Of a stretch of 58,936 nucleotides of DNA, positions 7,766 to 16,813 are shown in pieces. The position numbers and the translations under genes were made by a program. Location: NCBI GenBank assembly GCA_030152275.1, contig JASLHF010000051.1, positions 1 to 58,936 of the forward strand. Direction: 5' to 3'. Position 1 is the stretch's first letter. The number at the start of each line of letters is the position of its first letter. This DNA comes from Acinetobacter sp. (GTDB lineage Bacteria; Pseudomonadota; Gammaproteobacteria; Pseudomonadales; Moraxellaceae). Under the pieces are notes generated by a model. The model was not told the DNA's origin and did not search any database. It saw nothing but the letters and a program-made list of their open reading frames with translations.

Positions 7766-9865
7766 TTAATGGTGATTCGAAGCAACAATATCTTCTGGAT
7801 CACGGTAAACCGCTTCAGATTCGTTCACTGTTGGCACTGGGCTTGCTAAAGCGCGGCGCACGACACCAATCGCAGCAAGTACCATCACCACAGCAACAAT
7901 CATAAAGAAGCCACACAACACCGCATTAATTTGGTTTGAGAATGCAACCGTATGCATTTCAGCCATAGTTTTTGCCGGCGCCAAAAGTTCATTTTTTGCA
8001 ATCGCTGCATTAAAACGGTCAGCCTGAGCCAAGAAACCAATTTTCGGGTTTTCATGGAAGATTTTTTGCCAACCAGCTGTCATACAGGTCACGAATAGGA
8101 AAATTGTTGGGATAATCGTGATCCAAACATATTTTTCTTTCTTCATTTTGAACAGAATGACGGTACCCAAAATCAGTGCCATTGCTGCCAACATTTGGTT
8201 ACCAATACCGAATAGCGGCCATAAGCTGTTAATACCGCCTAATGGATCAACCACGCCTTGGTATACGAAGAAACCCCAACCAGCAACTGCCACAGCAGTA
8301 CCTAGCAAATTACCGAAGAAATTGTGTGAATTTTTCACTGCAGGAATCACAATACCCACAGTATCTTGCACCATGAAACGGCATGCACGTGTACCAGCAT
8401 CTACTGCTGTCAAAATAAATAATGCTTCAAACAGAATTGCAAAGTGATACCAGAACGCCATCATTGAACGGTTATTAAAGATTTCCGTGATGATGTGTGC
8501 CATACCAATTGCAAATGTCGGCGCACCACCTGTACGTGACAGAATCGAGTTTTCACCCACTTCTTGAGCAAGTAAAGTCAATGTTTCTGGTGTTACTACA
8601 AAGCCTAAATTGCGTACCGCTTCAGCAGCAGATTCAACCGTTGTACCCAACACAGCCGCTGGCGCGTTAATGGCAAAATAAACGCCCGGTTCAAGTACTG
8701 TTGCGCAGACCATCGCCATAATTGCAACGAAAGACTCCATCAGCATGCCGCCGTAGCCGATCATACGGATGTCTGCTTCGCTGTTGACCAACTTTGGTGT
8801 CGTTCCTGAAGATACCAGCGCATGGAAACCGGAAATGGCGCCACAAGCAATGGTAATAAATAAGAATGGGAACATTGAACCCGCAAATACTGGACCTGTA
8901 CCATCCACAAAATGCGTAATAGATGGCATTTTCAGCATTGGCATAGCCACCATAATGCCGACAGCCAGACCTGCAATCACACCAATTTTTAGGAAGGTTG
9001 ATAAATAGTCACGTGGCGCCAGCAGCAACCACACTGGCAATACTGAGGCGACGAAACCATAACCAATCAGCCACCAAGTCAGCTCTGTGCCACTTAAAGT
9101 AAAGAAGGGACCCCAATACGGATGCTGTGCGATATCACCGCCATAAACAATACCTGCCATCATTAGCACGAAACCAATGATAGACACTTCTGCAATTTTA
9201 CCCGGGCGCAGATAACGCATGTAAATGCCCATAAAAATTGCAATCGGCACAGTTGCCGCGATACTGAATACACCCCATGGGCTGTTGGTCAAGGCTTTAA
9301 CAACCACCAATGCCAACACTGCCAGAATGATGATCATTACGCCTAATGCACCAAGCATGACAATGATGCCCGCGAATGAACCCAACTCTTGTTTGGCCAT
9401 TTCACCCAATGAACGTCCGTCACGGCGCGTAGAAATAAAGAGCACCAAAAAGTCCTGTACTGCACCAGCCAATACCACACCGATTAACAGCCAGAGCGTT
9501 CCGGGCAAATAACCCATTTGCGCAGCTAAGATTGGTCCCACTAAAGGTCCTGCACCAGCAATCGCTGCGAAATGATGACCGAACAATACACTTTTATTGG
9601 TCGGCACATAGTCCAAACCATCGTTTAGCCTGTGTGCAGGCGTTAAACGGCGCGGGTCCAGCCCAAATACTTTATTGGCAATAAATAAACTATAAAAACG
9701 GTAGGCAATGCTGTATACACAGATTGCTGCTAAAATTAGCCACACAGCATTTACATGCTCTCCGCGGCTGACAGCGAGTATCCCAAAGGAAACTGCACCT
9801 ACAATTGCGACAAGAATCCAAACCAGCTTTGACACTGGTCCAGATTTCTGTTGAATAGATTCCAT
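7766..9865 (-). CDS. cstA: CstA-family pyruvate/peptide transporter
   Basis: A 699-residue polytopic inner-membrane protein of the carbon-starvation family CstA/BtsT, which imports pyruvate (and was once linked to peptides) with protons. The N-terminal domain has the conserved block RRLTPAHRLNDGLDYVPTNK followed by VLFGHHFAAIAGAGPLVGP. Many hydrophobic segments continue to a C-terminal DUF4161-like region. Length and motifs match full-length family members. A strong site (GAGGGA) precedes ATG 9865. It heads an operon with the DUF466 gene. Carbon-source control is likely, but no operator is evident. Confidence 0.93.
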   Translation of the reverse strand: MESIQQKSGPVSKLVWILVAIVGAVSFGILAVSRGEHVNAVWLILAAICVYSIAYRFYSLFIANKVFGLDPRRLTPAHRLNDGLDYVPTNKSVLFGHHFAAIAGAGPLVGPILAAQMGYLPGTLWLLIGVVLAGAVQDFLVLFISTRRDGRSLGEMAKQELGSFAGIIVMLGALGVMIIILAVLALVVVKALTNSPWGVFSIAATVPIAIFMGIYMRYLRPGKIAEVSIIGFVLMMAGIVYGGDIAQHPYWGPFFTLSGTELTWWLIGYGFVASVLPVWLLLAPRDYLSTFLKIGVIAGLAVGIMVAMPMLKMPSITHFVDGTGPVFAGSMFPFLFITIACGAISGFHALVSSGTTPKLVNSEADIRMIGYGGMLMESFVAIMAMVCATVLEPGVYFAINAPAAVLGTTVESAAEAVRNLGFVVTPETLTLLAQEVGENSILSRTGGAPTFAIGMAHIITEIFNNRSMMAFWYHFAILFEALFILTAVDAGTRACRFMVQDTVGIVIPAVKNSHNFFGNLLGTAVAVAGWGFFVYQGVVDPLGGINSLWPLFGIGNQMLAAMALILGTVILFKMKKEKYVWITIIPTIFLFVTCMTAGWQKIFHENPKIGFLAQADRFNAAIAKNELLAPAKTMAEMHTVAFSNQINAVLCGFFMIVAVVMVLAAIGVVRRALASPVPTVNESEAVYRDPEDIVASNHH

Positions 9866-9992
9866 ATCAATCCCTCATATCTGTTTGCATAAAATCAGCT
9901 TTAAATTTTTTCTTGTTCGAGGTACTGCTGTTTCTTCCCTTGCGACTCTACTCCTCATGTTTTACTTTTCATCTAATACTTTGGCATAAAAA

Positions 9993-10016
9993 AAGGGATG
10001 ATTTTCATCATCCCTT
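9993..10016. terminator. Intrinsic terminator of efp
   Basis: A 9-bp stem AAGGGATGA/TCATCCCTT with a 6-base loop and a T7 run on the minus strand, 25 bases after the efp stop codon. Confidence 0.85.
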
Positions 10017-10041
10017 CCGATAATAGTCTATTTTTAAACCA

Positions 10042-10611
10042 TTATGCACGTTCTAAATAATCACCAGTACGGGTATCTACGCGAACGCTTTCTTCTTGCT
10101 GTACAAATAATGGAACACGTACAACAGCGCCTGTTTCCAATTTTGCAGGTTTACCGCCGCCGCCAGAAGTATCACCGCGCACGCCCGGATCAGTTTCAAC
10201 AATTTTCAAAACTACGAAGTTTGGCGCGCTTACTGTTAATGGAACACCATTAAACAGCATGATAGTGCACAATTCGTTAGAATCATCTTTTAACCATTTT
10301 GCAGCGTCGCCCATAGCAACTTTATCTGCCGCAATTTGTTCAAAAGATTCAGGGTCCATGAAGTTCCACATTTCGCCATCGTTATACAAGTAGTTCATTT
10401 CTACTTCTTGGATGTCTGCAGCTTCCAGAGATTCACCAGATTTAAACGTTTTTTCTAACACTTTACCTGAACGCAGGTTACGCAATTTTACACGGTTAAA
10501 AGCTTGGCCTTTACCTGGTTTTACGTATTCGTTTTCCATGATTGAACATGGGTTACCGTCAAGCATGACCTTAAGGCCCGACTTGAAATCATTCGTAGAA
10601 TAATAGGCCAT
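10042..10611 (-). CDS. efp: Elongation factor P
   Basis: Translation factor of 189 residues that binds between the P and E sites and relieves ribosome stalling at polyproline. The KOW-like domain I ends with the modification loop KPGKGQAFNR, which carries Lys34, the residue that becomes beta-lysylated. Two OB domains follow, with the C-terminal signature RVDTRTGDYLERA. Divergently encoded from epmB, whose product makes the (R)-beta-lysine used for this modification. This is direct genomic support that Lys34 is modified by the Epm route rather than by rhamnosylation. Confidence 0.97.
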   Translation of the reverse strand: MAYYSTNDFKSGLKVMLDGNPCSIMENEYVKPGKGQAFNRVKLRNLRSGKVLEKTFKSGESLEAADIQEVEMNYLYNDGEMWNFMDPESFEQIAADKVAMGDAAKWLKDDSNELCTIMLFNGVPLTVSAPNFVVLKIVETDPGVRGDTSGGGGKPAKLETGAVVRVPLFVQQEESVRVDTRTGDYLERA

Positions 10612-11009
10612 GACTGGCTCACTCCAAACTTACTAACTTTAATCTATAGATGCTATGGGCTGTAACATGTCAATTAGCAAGGACTGACTGGAACATTGAT
10701 TGCCGCATGCACATTAATGTGATGTTGCGTATTCTAAATGAGCAATGCACTTTGCCGCAACGAAAAATTCCCCAATTAAGGGGCGAAGCTGCTTAACTTA
10801 CACCCAGACATCAAAGAACTTAGTTTATACAAAGCTCATGAACAGGTAAAATTCGTGATTATCAAAAGTGGAGCAAAATGTTTTGTTGCAACTTTCACAT
10901 TTATAAACTGCTGAGAATCTCAAGTCATTTTATAATGAAATGCATACAAATACATTGATGCTATTCACCTTATTCTTCAATCACTACCCTGCATTTTCAA
11001 ACATCCGGC
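10612..11009. promoter_or_regulatory. efp-epmB divergent intergenic region
   Basis: Nearly 400 bases without a coding frame separate efp from epmB and must hold both promoters. On the plus strand TATAAT at 10931-10936 is a candidate -10 for epmB, but no convincing -35 lies 16-18 bases upstream. A short hairpin of CCCC...GGGG type occurs around 10770-10783. Nothing else stands out. Confidence 0.35.
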
Positions 11010-12026
11010 ATGATAAACTATTTATTTCAAGAGCAAAACTGGCAAACTCAGCTAAGTGATCTGATCACTGACCCTCAAGAATTACTTGAAACCCTTGAGC
11101 TTTCTCAAGAGCAATTACTCTCAGGGGCAAAACTTGCTGTTGACCAATTTCGCTTGCGCGTACCTCGCGCATTTGTCGGAAAAATGCAAAAAGGTGATCC
11201 CTTAGATCCACTTTTATTACAAGTATTGCCACATCATTTAGAATTAGAAGACCATCCCGGATTTGTGACTGATCCGCTAGGTGAGGAACAGGCCAATCAG
11301 CAGCCTGGTGTATTGCACAAATACAAATCCCGCTTTCTGCTAACCCTGACAGGCGCCTGCGCAGTACACTGCCGTTACTGTTTCCGGCGTCATTTCCCTT
11401 ATCAGGAAAATCTGCCGAAAAACGAAGATTGGATCAATATTCAGCAATACATCCAAAGCCAGCCGGATATTAATGAAGTCATTTTAAGTGGCGGCGACCC
11501 GCTCACCTTATCTAACCGCAAACTCAAAGTCTGGATCGAACGCTTAGAATCATTACCTCAAATCAAATTTTTGAGAATTCATTCACGGGTTCCGATTGTA
11601 ATCCCCAACCGTGTCGATGAAGAGCTCATTTCCATATTAAAAAACAGTAGGCTGCGCATTATTCTAGTGGTACACTCAAACCACGCATCTGAATTAGACG
11701 ATTTCACCTGCAGCCAGCTTTTACAGCTTGCAAATGAGCGAATTACTGTTTTAAATCAGGCCGTATTGTTGAAAGGGGTAAACGATACAGCGGATGCGTT
11801 GGTCAATTTAAGCTACCGCTTATTTGACGCAGGCATAATGCCCTATTATTTGCATGTGCTAGATAAAGTAAAAGGCGCGCATCATTTTGATCGTTCGCCA
11901 GAGGATATCAACCAAATTTACGCTGAGGTACTGGCCGCTCTTCCAGGCTATTTGGTACCTAAGCTGGTGCGGGAAATCGCGGGCGAAAAAAATAAGACAC
12001 CGCTTTTTGGGGCTACAACTTTTTGA
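11010..12026 (+). CDS. epmB: EF-P beta-lysylation enzyme EpmB (lysine 2,3-aminomutase type)
   Basis: Radical SAM enzyme, 338 residues, converting (S)-alpha-lysine to (R)-beta-lysine for attachment to EF-P Lys34 by EpmA. The 4Fe-4S cysteines are C117, C121 and C124 in GACAVHCRYCFRRHFPY. The SAM-binding block SGGDPLTLSN and the PLP-related C-terminal region AGIMPYYLHVLDKVKGAHHF match KamA-type aminomutases. It is divergent from efp. The PilZ-like gene starts 28 bases downstream, so read-through is possible. epmA is not in the window. Confidence 0.95.
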   Translation: MINYLFQEQNWQTQLSDLITDPQELLETLELSQEQLLSGAKLAVDQFRLRVPRAFVGKMQKGDPLDPLLLQVLPHHLELEDHPGFVTDPLGEEQANQQPGVLHKYKSRFLLTLTGACAVHCRYCFRRHFPYQENLPKNEDWINIQQYIQSQPDINEVILSGGDPLTLSNRKLKVWIERLESLPQIKFLRIHSRVPIVIPNRVDEELISILKNSRLRIILVVHSNHASELDDFTCSQLLQLANERITVLNQAVLLKGVNDTADALVNLSYRLFDAGIMPYYLHVLDKVKGAHHFDRSPEDINQIYAEVLAALPGYLVPKLVREIAGEKNKTPLFGATTF

Positions 12027-12054
12027 GTTAAATAATTTGAGTTAAATAATAAAG

Positions 12055-13800
12055 ATGACTAAGCATACTTCAGATATTTTTCAGGAACCGACGGAACTTA
12101 AGCTAGATGAGCTAAGCTTTTGTGCGGCCAATGCTAAAGGGCTGCAAGAATGGCTGACCAGCGTATCTGTATTGCAGCTGGGAACATCATCCAAATCACT
12201 ATTTAATGCTTTACTGGAAATTTCAGAGCTGAAATGTCAGGAAATGCTGCGTTTTGATCTGATTCAAATCCTGCACCCAACACTGGAAAGCATTTTAACC
12301 AGCCTTGAAAAGCATTTTGCCAATCAAGGCCTCATTACTTCAGACCGCAATGATCAGATCATTGAGCTGGCCATGCTGCTGCGCAGCAATTTTGCAAAGA
12401 TCTATATTGATATCGCTAAACGCTGCAATCAGCAGCTCAGCCAGCAAAAATTTTCTATTTTTTCATTCGGTCATAAAAAAAGCCTGCAAACCGCGCGCAT
12501 GGCCTCTATTTACTATGCCCTGCAGCAATTGGCGCAACTGCAGTATCAGCAGCAGATTTTATATACTACACCAATGCCAGGCCAGTGGCTGTCAGCCCAT
12601 CAGCTGGTTGACTGCGCAATTCAAAATGGTTTTTATCAAAGCAACATCAATCAAGTTTTAAGTACGCAGCATCAAATCACCACGATTGCTCAAGCCTATG
12701 CACAGCTTATCCTTCTGGATATCTTTAATACCAACCAAATCCGTCCGGCCGAAATTCAAGGATTGTTTTTATGCAGCTATGATTGGGCTAAACTTGTACA
12801 AGTTTTACCTAAAGAATCGACGCTGTCCCGCTATATTGTCGATGTCGACAAAGACCATCCGCCCGTATTTAATTCACGTCAGCCAGGCAACTACAAAGCC
12901 GGCATTTATATTTCCACACAAAACCTGTTGGATCATTTAGCAGAAACACAAAGCAAAAACCCGCATTACCTGTCAAAAAATGAAAAATTATTCTTAACGC
13001 CTGCCCTGCATTTCCATATTCATAATCTGTTGACCAACACAGCTGAACGCCGCCATGAGCGTTATGAATATTCAGCGCAAATCAATATCTGCTTCAGTTT
13101 GTCCGCAGCGCATTTCTATTTAACCAAGGGCAAAACACTGACAGAATTTTTAGAATTAGAAACCAACTACAATCTGCACAGTGAATCCAGCTTTGTGAAC
13201 TCAATGGGTTCCGGCATGCAGGCGACTATGTCAAATGCCAAAGCCCTGGACCGTGAAGCAAAACAGATTCATACAGCCGAAGTATTAGATATTAGCGTGA
13301 ATGGCTACCGCATTAAATGGACCAGTGAAACGCCGCCTCAGCTAAAAACCGGCGAATTTATTTTAGTTCAGGAAAATACCAGCAGTCCGTGGCGCGGCGG
13401 TGTGGTTCGCTGGATCAAACAGTCTAGTGAAAAAAGCCTTGAACTTGGATTAGAAATTTTAACTCAGGATATGTATCCTTGCGCAGCCCACTTGCGTACC
13501 GACCGCAACACACATAATTATCAGCCAGCATTGATGGTGCAGACCACACAGCTGGATCAAACTACAACTACCTTGATTTTACCAGGTTCCAATTTATTTA
13601 GGGAAAAGCAAACCATTCATTTGCGCCTAGGCAAAGAAGAGTTGAAAGTTTACCTGACTAAAGCGCAGCTGATCACTCAAAGCTTCATCCGCTTTGAATA
13701 TGAATTATTAAATGATCAGCAAGAGAGCACTGTGAACGATTTTATTAGCAAACACACTAGTCAAATCAAGAATCACGATTTATGGGAAGCATTAAAGTGA
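12055..13800 (+). CDS. Large cytoplasmic protein with a C-terminal PilZ-like domain
   Basis: A 581-residue soluble protein; the first 400 residues form a helical region I do not recognise. Around residues 403-480 a PilZ-like barrel is suggested by AEVLDISVNGYRIKW, where D-x-S-x-x-G is one of the two c-di-GMP motifs, followed by WRGGVVRWIKQ and LELGLEIL. The preceding arginine motif (RxxxR) is not evident, so nucleotide binding is doubtful. The stop overlaps the start of the next gene by four bases (GTGA). That gene encodes a degenerate EAL protein, so the two are probably co-translated and work together, perhaps in type IV pilus control. The function is inferred. Confidence 0.75.
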   Translation: MTKHTSDIFQEPTELKLDELSFCAANAKGLQEWLTSVSVLQLGTSSKSLFNALLEISELKCQEMLRFDLIQILHPTLESILTSLEKHFANQGLITSDRNDQIIELAMLLRSNFAKIYIDIAKRCNQQLSQQKFSIFSFGHKKSLQTARMASIYYALQQLAQLQYQQQILYTTPMPGQWLSAHQLVDCAIQNGFYQSNINQVLSTQHQITTIAQAYAQLILLDIFNTNQIRPAEIQGLFLCSYDWAKLVQVLPKESTLSRYIVDVDKDHPPVFNSRQPGNYKAGIYISTQNLLDHLAETQSKNPHYLSKNEKLFLTPALHFHIHNLLTNTAERRHERYEYSAQINICFSLSAAHFYLTKGKTLTEFLELETNYNLHSESSFVNSMGSGMQATMSNAKALDREAKQIHTAEVLDISVNGYRIKWTSETPPQLKTGEFILVQENTSSPWRGGVVRWIKQSSEKSLELGLEILTQDMYPCAAHLRTDRNTHNYQPALMVQTTQLDQTTTTLILPGSNLFREKQTIHLRLGKEELKVYLTKAQLITQSFIRFEYELLNDQQESTVNDFISKHTSQIKNHDLWEALK

Positions 13801-15968
13801 GAAATCCATTATTGTCTAAAAAGCTAAAACGTACTGAAACACGTTTACTCATTATTGATGATAATCAAATAAGATTTAACCAGATCCGTGATATTTTGAC
13901 AGCCAATGAACATCAAGTTCAGGCCACTTTGCTGGATGATTTGCAAAATTTTGAGAAACAGCTGAACCGCCAGTGGGATTTGGTTATTTTTGGCCGTGCT
14001 TATGATTTGAAATATGAACAAGCGCTCAGCATTATTCAGCTGTCACAGCAGCCTACTTTACCTATACTGTTGCTGAAACCCGAAGATTACTCACTCGACC
14101 AATATGCCAGCTATATCCGCAAAGGCGTATATGACATTGTAGATTTGGGCTCGCCAGACCGTTTTTACATTGACCTGTTCCGCGCCCTGTCGTTTAGCCG
14201 TTTAACCGATGCCCAGCAGCATTTAATGACTGAGCTGGAAACAGCTCAAAATCAGGCACAAGCATTTGTTACAGAAAGCCATAAAGCTATTGCCGTGATT
14301 CAGGAAGGCATTCACATAGATGCGAACGAAGAGTATTTAAAGCTGTTTGGCTTCAAATCCAATGATGACATTATTGGATTGCCGCTGCTTGATGTGTTGC
14401 AGCCGCAAGATCTGACTGATTTTAAATTCCGCTTTAAGAAAATTTCTCAGGGACAGTTTGACTTAGGTCGCTTTGATCTCAAATCACAAAACGGCAGCAT
14501 GTCTGCAGAAAGCCCCTTAAAAATTGAATTTATGCCGGCTGCCGAAGATGACGCGCTGCAAATTACCATTGATATGGGCAATGAAGGCCTTGCAAGCGCA
14601 GGCGCTGCAGAAAAGTCAGCAGGCAAACCCAACAGTTACCAGCTGATTAACCGTACAGCAGCAAAGCAGCCTTCCGACACCAATGCCTTGGTTACATTCT
14701 CTTTAGCCACCTGCCCAGATTCAATTTTCTTGGCAGACTGGGAAACATTTAAGTCATATTTTAATGAGATCAAAATCTTCTTAAAAGACCAAACTAATGC
14801 GCCACTGTTCAAACTTGAAAGCGGTGTTTATGCAGGCCTGATTCAAGCTGAAAGCCAAGCCAAACTGGAATCTAAATTGATTGGCCTCAATTCATTGTCT
14901 AAACCTCAATTGCTGAATATTGGCCCAGATGCTTATCCGCTGCATATGCGCTTAGGATATACCCTACTCACTAGTGAAATCCGTGACGAAGCACACTTTG
15001 ACCAGTTGATTGGTCAGGCCTTTACTACAGCATTGCCAAAAAATCAGCCTGCTCCTGAGCTTGATCTTGGCATACCTGACCTGCAATTCTCTATTCAAGA
15101 GCCTGTACAGCAAGCGCCAGCAATTCCTGTTATAGCAGAAACCGCTGTTGCTGCAGAGATTCCAAATATCTCCTTTACAGCACCGGAAATTATACCTCCG
15201 ACGGTTTTAAATGAGCCTGCCGTACTTAAAGCGCTGCGCGCTTGTATGGAACGTGGCGAAATTCACTTAAAATATCAACAGCTCTACGATAAAGAAGATG
15301 CCGATCTGTATACTTATGAAGTGACCAGCGGCTTTATTTTTGAGAATAAATGGCAAGATATTTCTCAACTGCGCGAATTAGCTGAGGATAAAGAGCTATC
15401 AATTAAACTGGACCGCTGGATTTTAGTTGAGTCATGTAAACAGCTGCATAACTTCATTACGCAGTACCCCGAAGCTAAGCTGATTATTAACTTGAATAAA
15501 GATGTCCTGCTCAATGATAATGAATTCCCAAGTTTTATTGCGAAACTGATTAGTATTATCCGCAGTAAACTGCAATATCCGCTGATTTTGCAATTCTCTG
15601 AAGAAGATCTGAATCAGAACATTGAGGCAGCTCAAAAAGCGATTGTCGCACTGCGTCAAAACGGTGCAGAAGTTGCAGTACGTGATTTTGGCCATTCAAT
15701 GTTTAGTGAAAGCCTGCTTCAAAAAATTGACGTCACTGGCCTCACTCTGCACAGCAGCCTAACCGCCATGCTGAATGCAGATAAACACTGTGAAGAATTG
15801 CAAGAAAAAATTACTGCCTACCGTGAAATTAAACCAGTTCAAATTATGCTCCGTGAATTGAATGACATGACACTGTTTGCAAATGCATGGAATGTGGACG
15901 CGCGCTATATTCAAGGCGATTATTTCCAGAAAAAGCTGGATCACCTCATTGATGTGCAAAATCAGTAG
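13797..15968 (+). CDS. FimX-like protein: REC-like, PAS, degenerate GGDEF and EAL domains
   Basis: About 723 residues. A receiver-like domain lies near the start (LLIIDDNQIRFNQIRDIL), a PAS domain at about 165-220, a degenerate GGDEF-like region at about 290-420 and an EAL-fold domain from about 480 to the end. The signature EAL is replaced by EVT (YTYEVTSG), DDFG by RDFG, and the downstream catalytic glutamate region is altered, so phosphodiesterase activity is unlikely and c-di-GMP sensing more plausible, as in FimX. I prefer GTG 13797, with GGAAG upstream and a 4-base overlap with the previous stop, over ATG 13782, which lacks a ribosome binding site. The operon partner is the PilZ-like protein. 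Confidence 0.8.
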   Translation: MRNPLLSKKLKRTETRLLIIDDNQIRFNQIRDILTANEHQVQATLLDDLQNFEKQLNRQWDLVIFGRAYDLKYEQALSIIQLSQQPTLPILLLKPEDYSLDQYASYIRKGVYDIVDLGSPDRFYIDLFRALSFSRLTDAQQHLMTELETAQNQAQAFVTESHKAIAVIQEGIHIDANEEYLKLFGFKSNDDIIGLPLLDVLQPQDLTDFKFRFKKISQGQFDLGRFDLKSQNGSMSAESPLKIEFMPAAEDDALQITIDMGNEGLASAGAAEKSAGKPNSYQLINRTAAKQPSDTNALVTFSLATCPDSIFLADWETFKSYFNEIKIFLKDQTNAPLFKLESGVYAGLIQAESQAKLESKLIGLNSLSKPQLLNIGPDAYPLHMRLGYTLLTSEIRDEAHFDQLIGQAFTTALPKNQPAPELDLGIPDLQFSIQEPVQQAPAIPVIAETAVAAEIPNISFTAPEIIPPTVLNEPAVLKALRACMERGEIHLKYQQLYDKEDADLYTYEVTSGFIFENKWQDISQLRELAEDKELSIKLDRWILVESCKQLHNFITQYPEAKLIINLNKDVLLNDNEFPSFIAKLISIIRSKLQYPLILQFSEEDLNQNIEAAQKAIVALRQNGAEVAVRDFGHSMFSESLLQKIDVTGLTLHSSLTAMLNADKHCEELQEKITAYREIKPVQIMLRELNDMTLFANAWNVDARYIQGDYFQKKLDHLIDVQNQ

Positions 15969-15992
15969 GCTGTTTGCATAAATCCTTTGCAT

Positions 15993-16024
15993 AAAAAACT
16001 GCCGGATTCATCCGGCAGTTTTTT
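15993..16024 (+). terminator. Intrinsic terminator after the FimX-like gene
   Basis: A 14-bp stem, with A6-CTGCCGGA pairing to TCCGGCAG-T6, around the loop TTCA. It starts 25 bases after the stop codon and is a textbook terminator. Confidence 0.92.
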
Positions 16025-16380
16025 ATATAGGCTAAATATCTACATGATTAGCGGTCTTGGCTAGCGCTCTTGCTTACAATATCCGCTTTACCGCCGGTCT
16101 GTGCCTGACTGATCCACACTCATCTGCAGACAGCTTGCGCCACAGCCAACCGAATACTACACAGCGTGATTCAGGCGCTCCATTTATTCTTTCAGCATCA
16201 GTCACTGCTTCAAGCCCAGATTTAGGCTAAATTTCACTGCAATTAACAGATGCAGTATGCTGTGCCGAATATTGCCTGAATGAAGAACAAATACTGCAAA
16301 CAACTTTCAGATGCGCACAACCCAATGCTCTTCAGTCTAAGGTTATCAATTCCGCCGCTGCGCCATGTTAAATTATATGT
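16025..16380. other. Intergenic DNA with no clear gene, probably decayed
   Basis: About 350 bases between the terminator and the decayed frame. Short frames on the minus strand read as plausible protein for 40-50 residues (for example AVTDAERINGAPESRCVVFG), but lack a start, a ribosome binding site or a recognisable family. It is less AT-rich than true intergenic DNA here, consistent with degraded coding sequence. Confidence 0.4.
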
Positions 16381-16659
16381 TTACTCATGCTGTCCATCCC
16401 GCCAAAGCGATTACAGCATGAGGGCCATTCTGCACCGGTCCATACACCTTATGACACGCGGGCCTGGGTTATTTCCGATCCATTCCAATTGCATGCAATC
16501 TATGTGCCGCCGCATTAACTCAAATATTTGGCAGGCGCCATTCTTATGCTATATGTATTGCTATATATTGATGCTCATCCATATTTACCAAAAGCAACGA
16601 TTGCCCATTGCAATGCTGAGTATTTATTCGCGCCGCTTGAGTTGCGAATTATTAGATAA
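16381..16659 (+). pseudogene. Decayed reading frame beside the T6SS cassette
   Basis: On the plus strand one frame reads as plausible protein for over 90 codons, interrupted by a single in-frame TAA at 16516-16518. Before it lies HTPYDTRAWVISDPF..., after it LKYLAGAILMLYVLLYIDAH, and it ends at TAA 16657. Charged, aromatic and hydrophobic residues are distributed as in real protein, but I cannot name a family. It stops ten bases before the 24-bp repeats that bound the T6SS cassette, so the cassette may have inserted into or beside a dying gene. Confidence 0.35.
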
Positions 16660-16668
16660 ACCGACCGT

Positions 16669-16716
16669 CCATTCCTGTTCGTACCGTACCACCTATTCCT
16701 GTTCGTCATGTACCAC
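16669..16716 (+). repeat. Left boundary repeats of the T6SS cassette (two 24-bp tandem units)
   Basis: Two head-to-tail units, 16669-16692 and 16693-16716, match at 20 of 24 positions. Each has the core ATTCCTGTTCGT, a variable 2-3 base spacer and GTACCAC. The same unit reappears twice in inverted orientation at 23772-23827 on the far side of the vgrG module. They lie directly next to the terminator of the effector gene. Confidence 0.85.
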
Positions 16717-16732
16717 TTAAGTTAAAAAAATA

Positions 16733-16769
16733 GCTCTAGACTGTAAGATTTGATCAGTTAGTCTAGAGC
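16733..16769 (-). terminator. Terminator of the vgrG-immunity-effector operon
   Basis: A perfect 10-bp stem (GCTCTAGACT, 16733-16742, with AGTCTAGAGC, 16760-16769). On the minus strand TATTTTTTT follows. It stands 45 bases past the effector stop codon. Confidence 0.8.
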
Positions 16770-16813
16770 CTAAATAATTTGCCTATACTAAGTACAGGAA
16801 AATGCTTTGATTT

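Noticed and set aside
16669..16716. Short tandem repeats considered as a CRISPR array
   Set aside because: Units are directly adjacent without spacers and an inverted set exists 7 kb away; not a CRISPR.
16280..16720. Plus-strand 146-residue open frame rich in Cys, His, Ser and Tyr
   Set aside because: No ribosome binding site, low-quality composition, and it runs through the boundary repeats and a repeated YRTTYSCS pattern caused by them. A different frame there (16381-16659) looks more protein-like.
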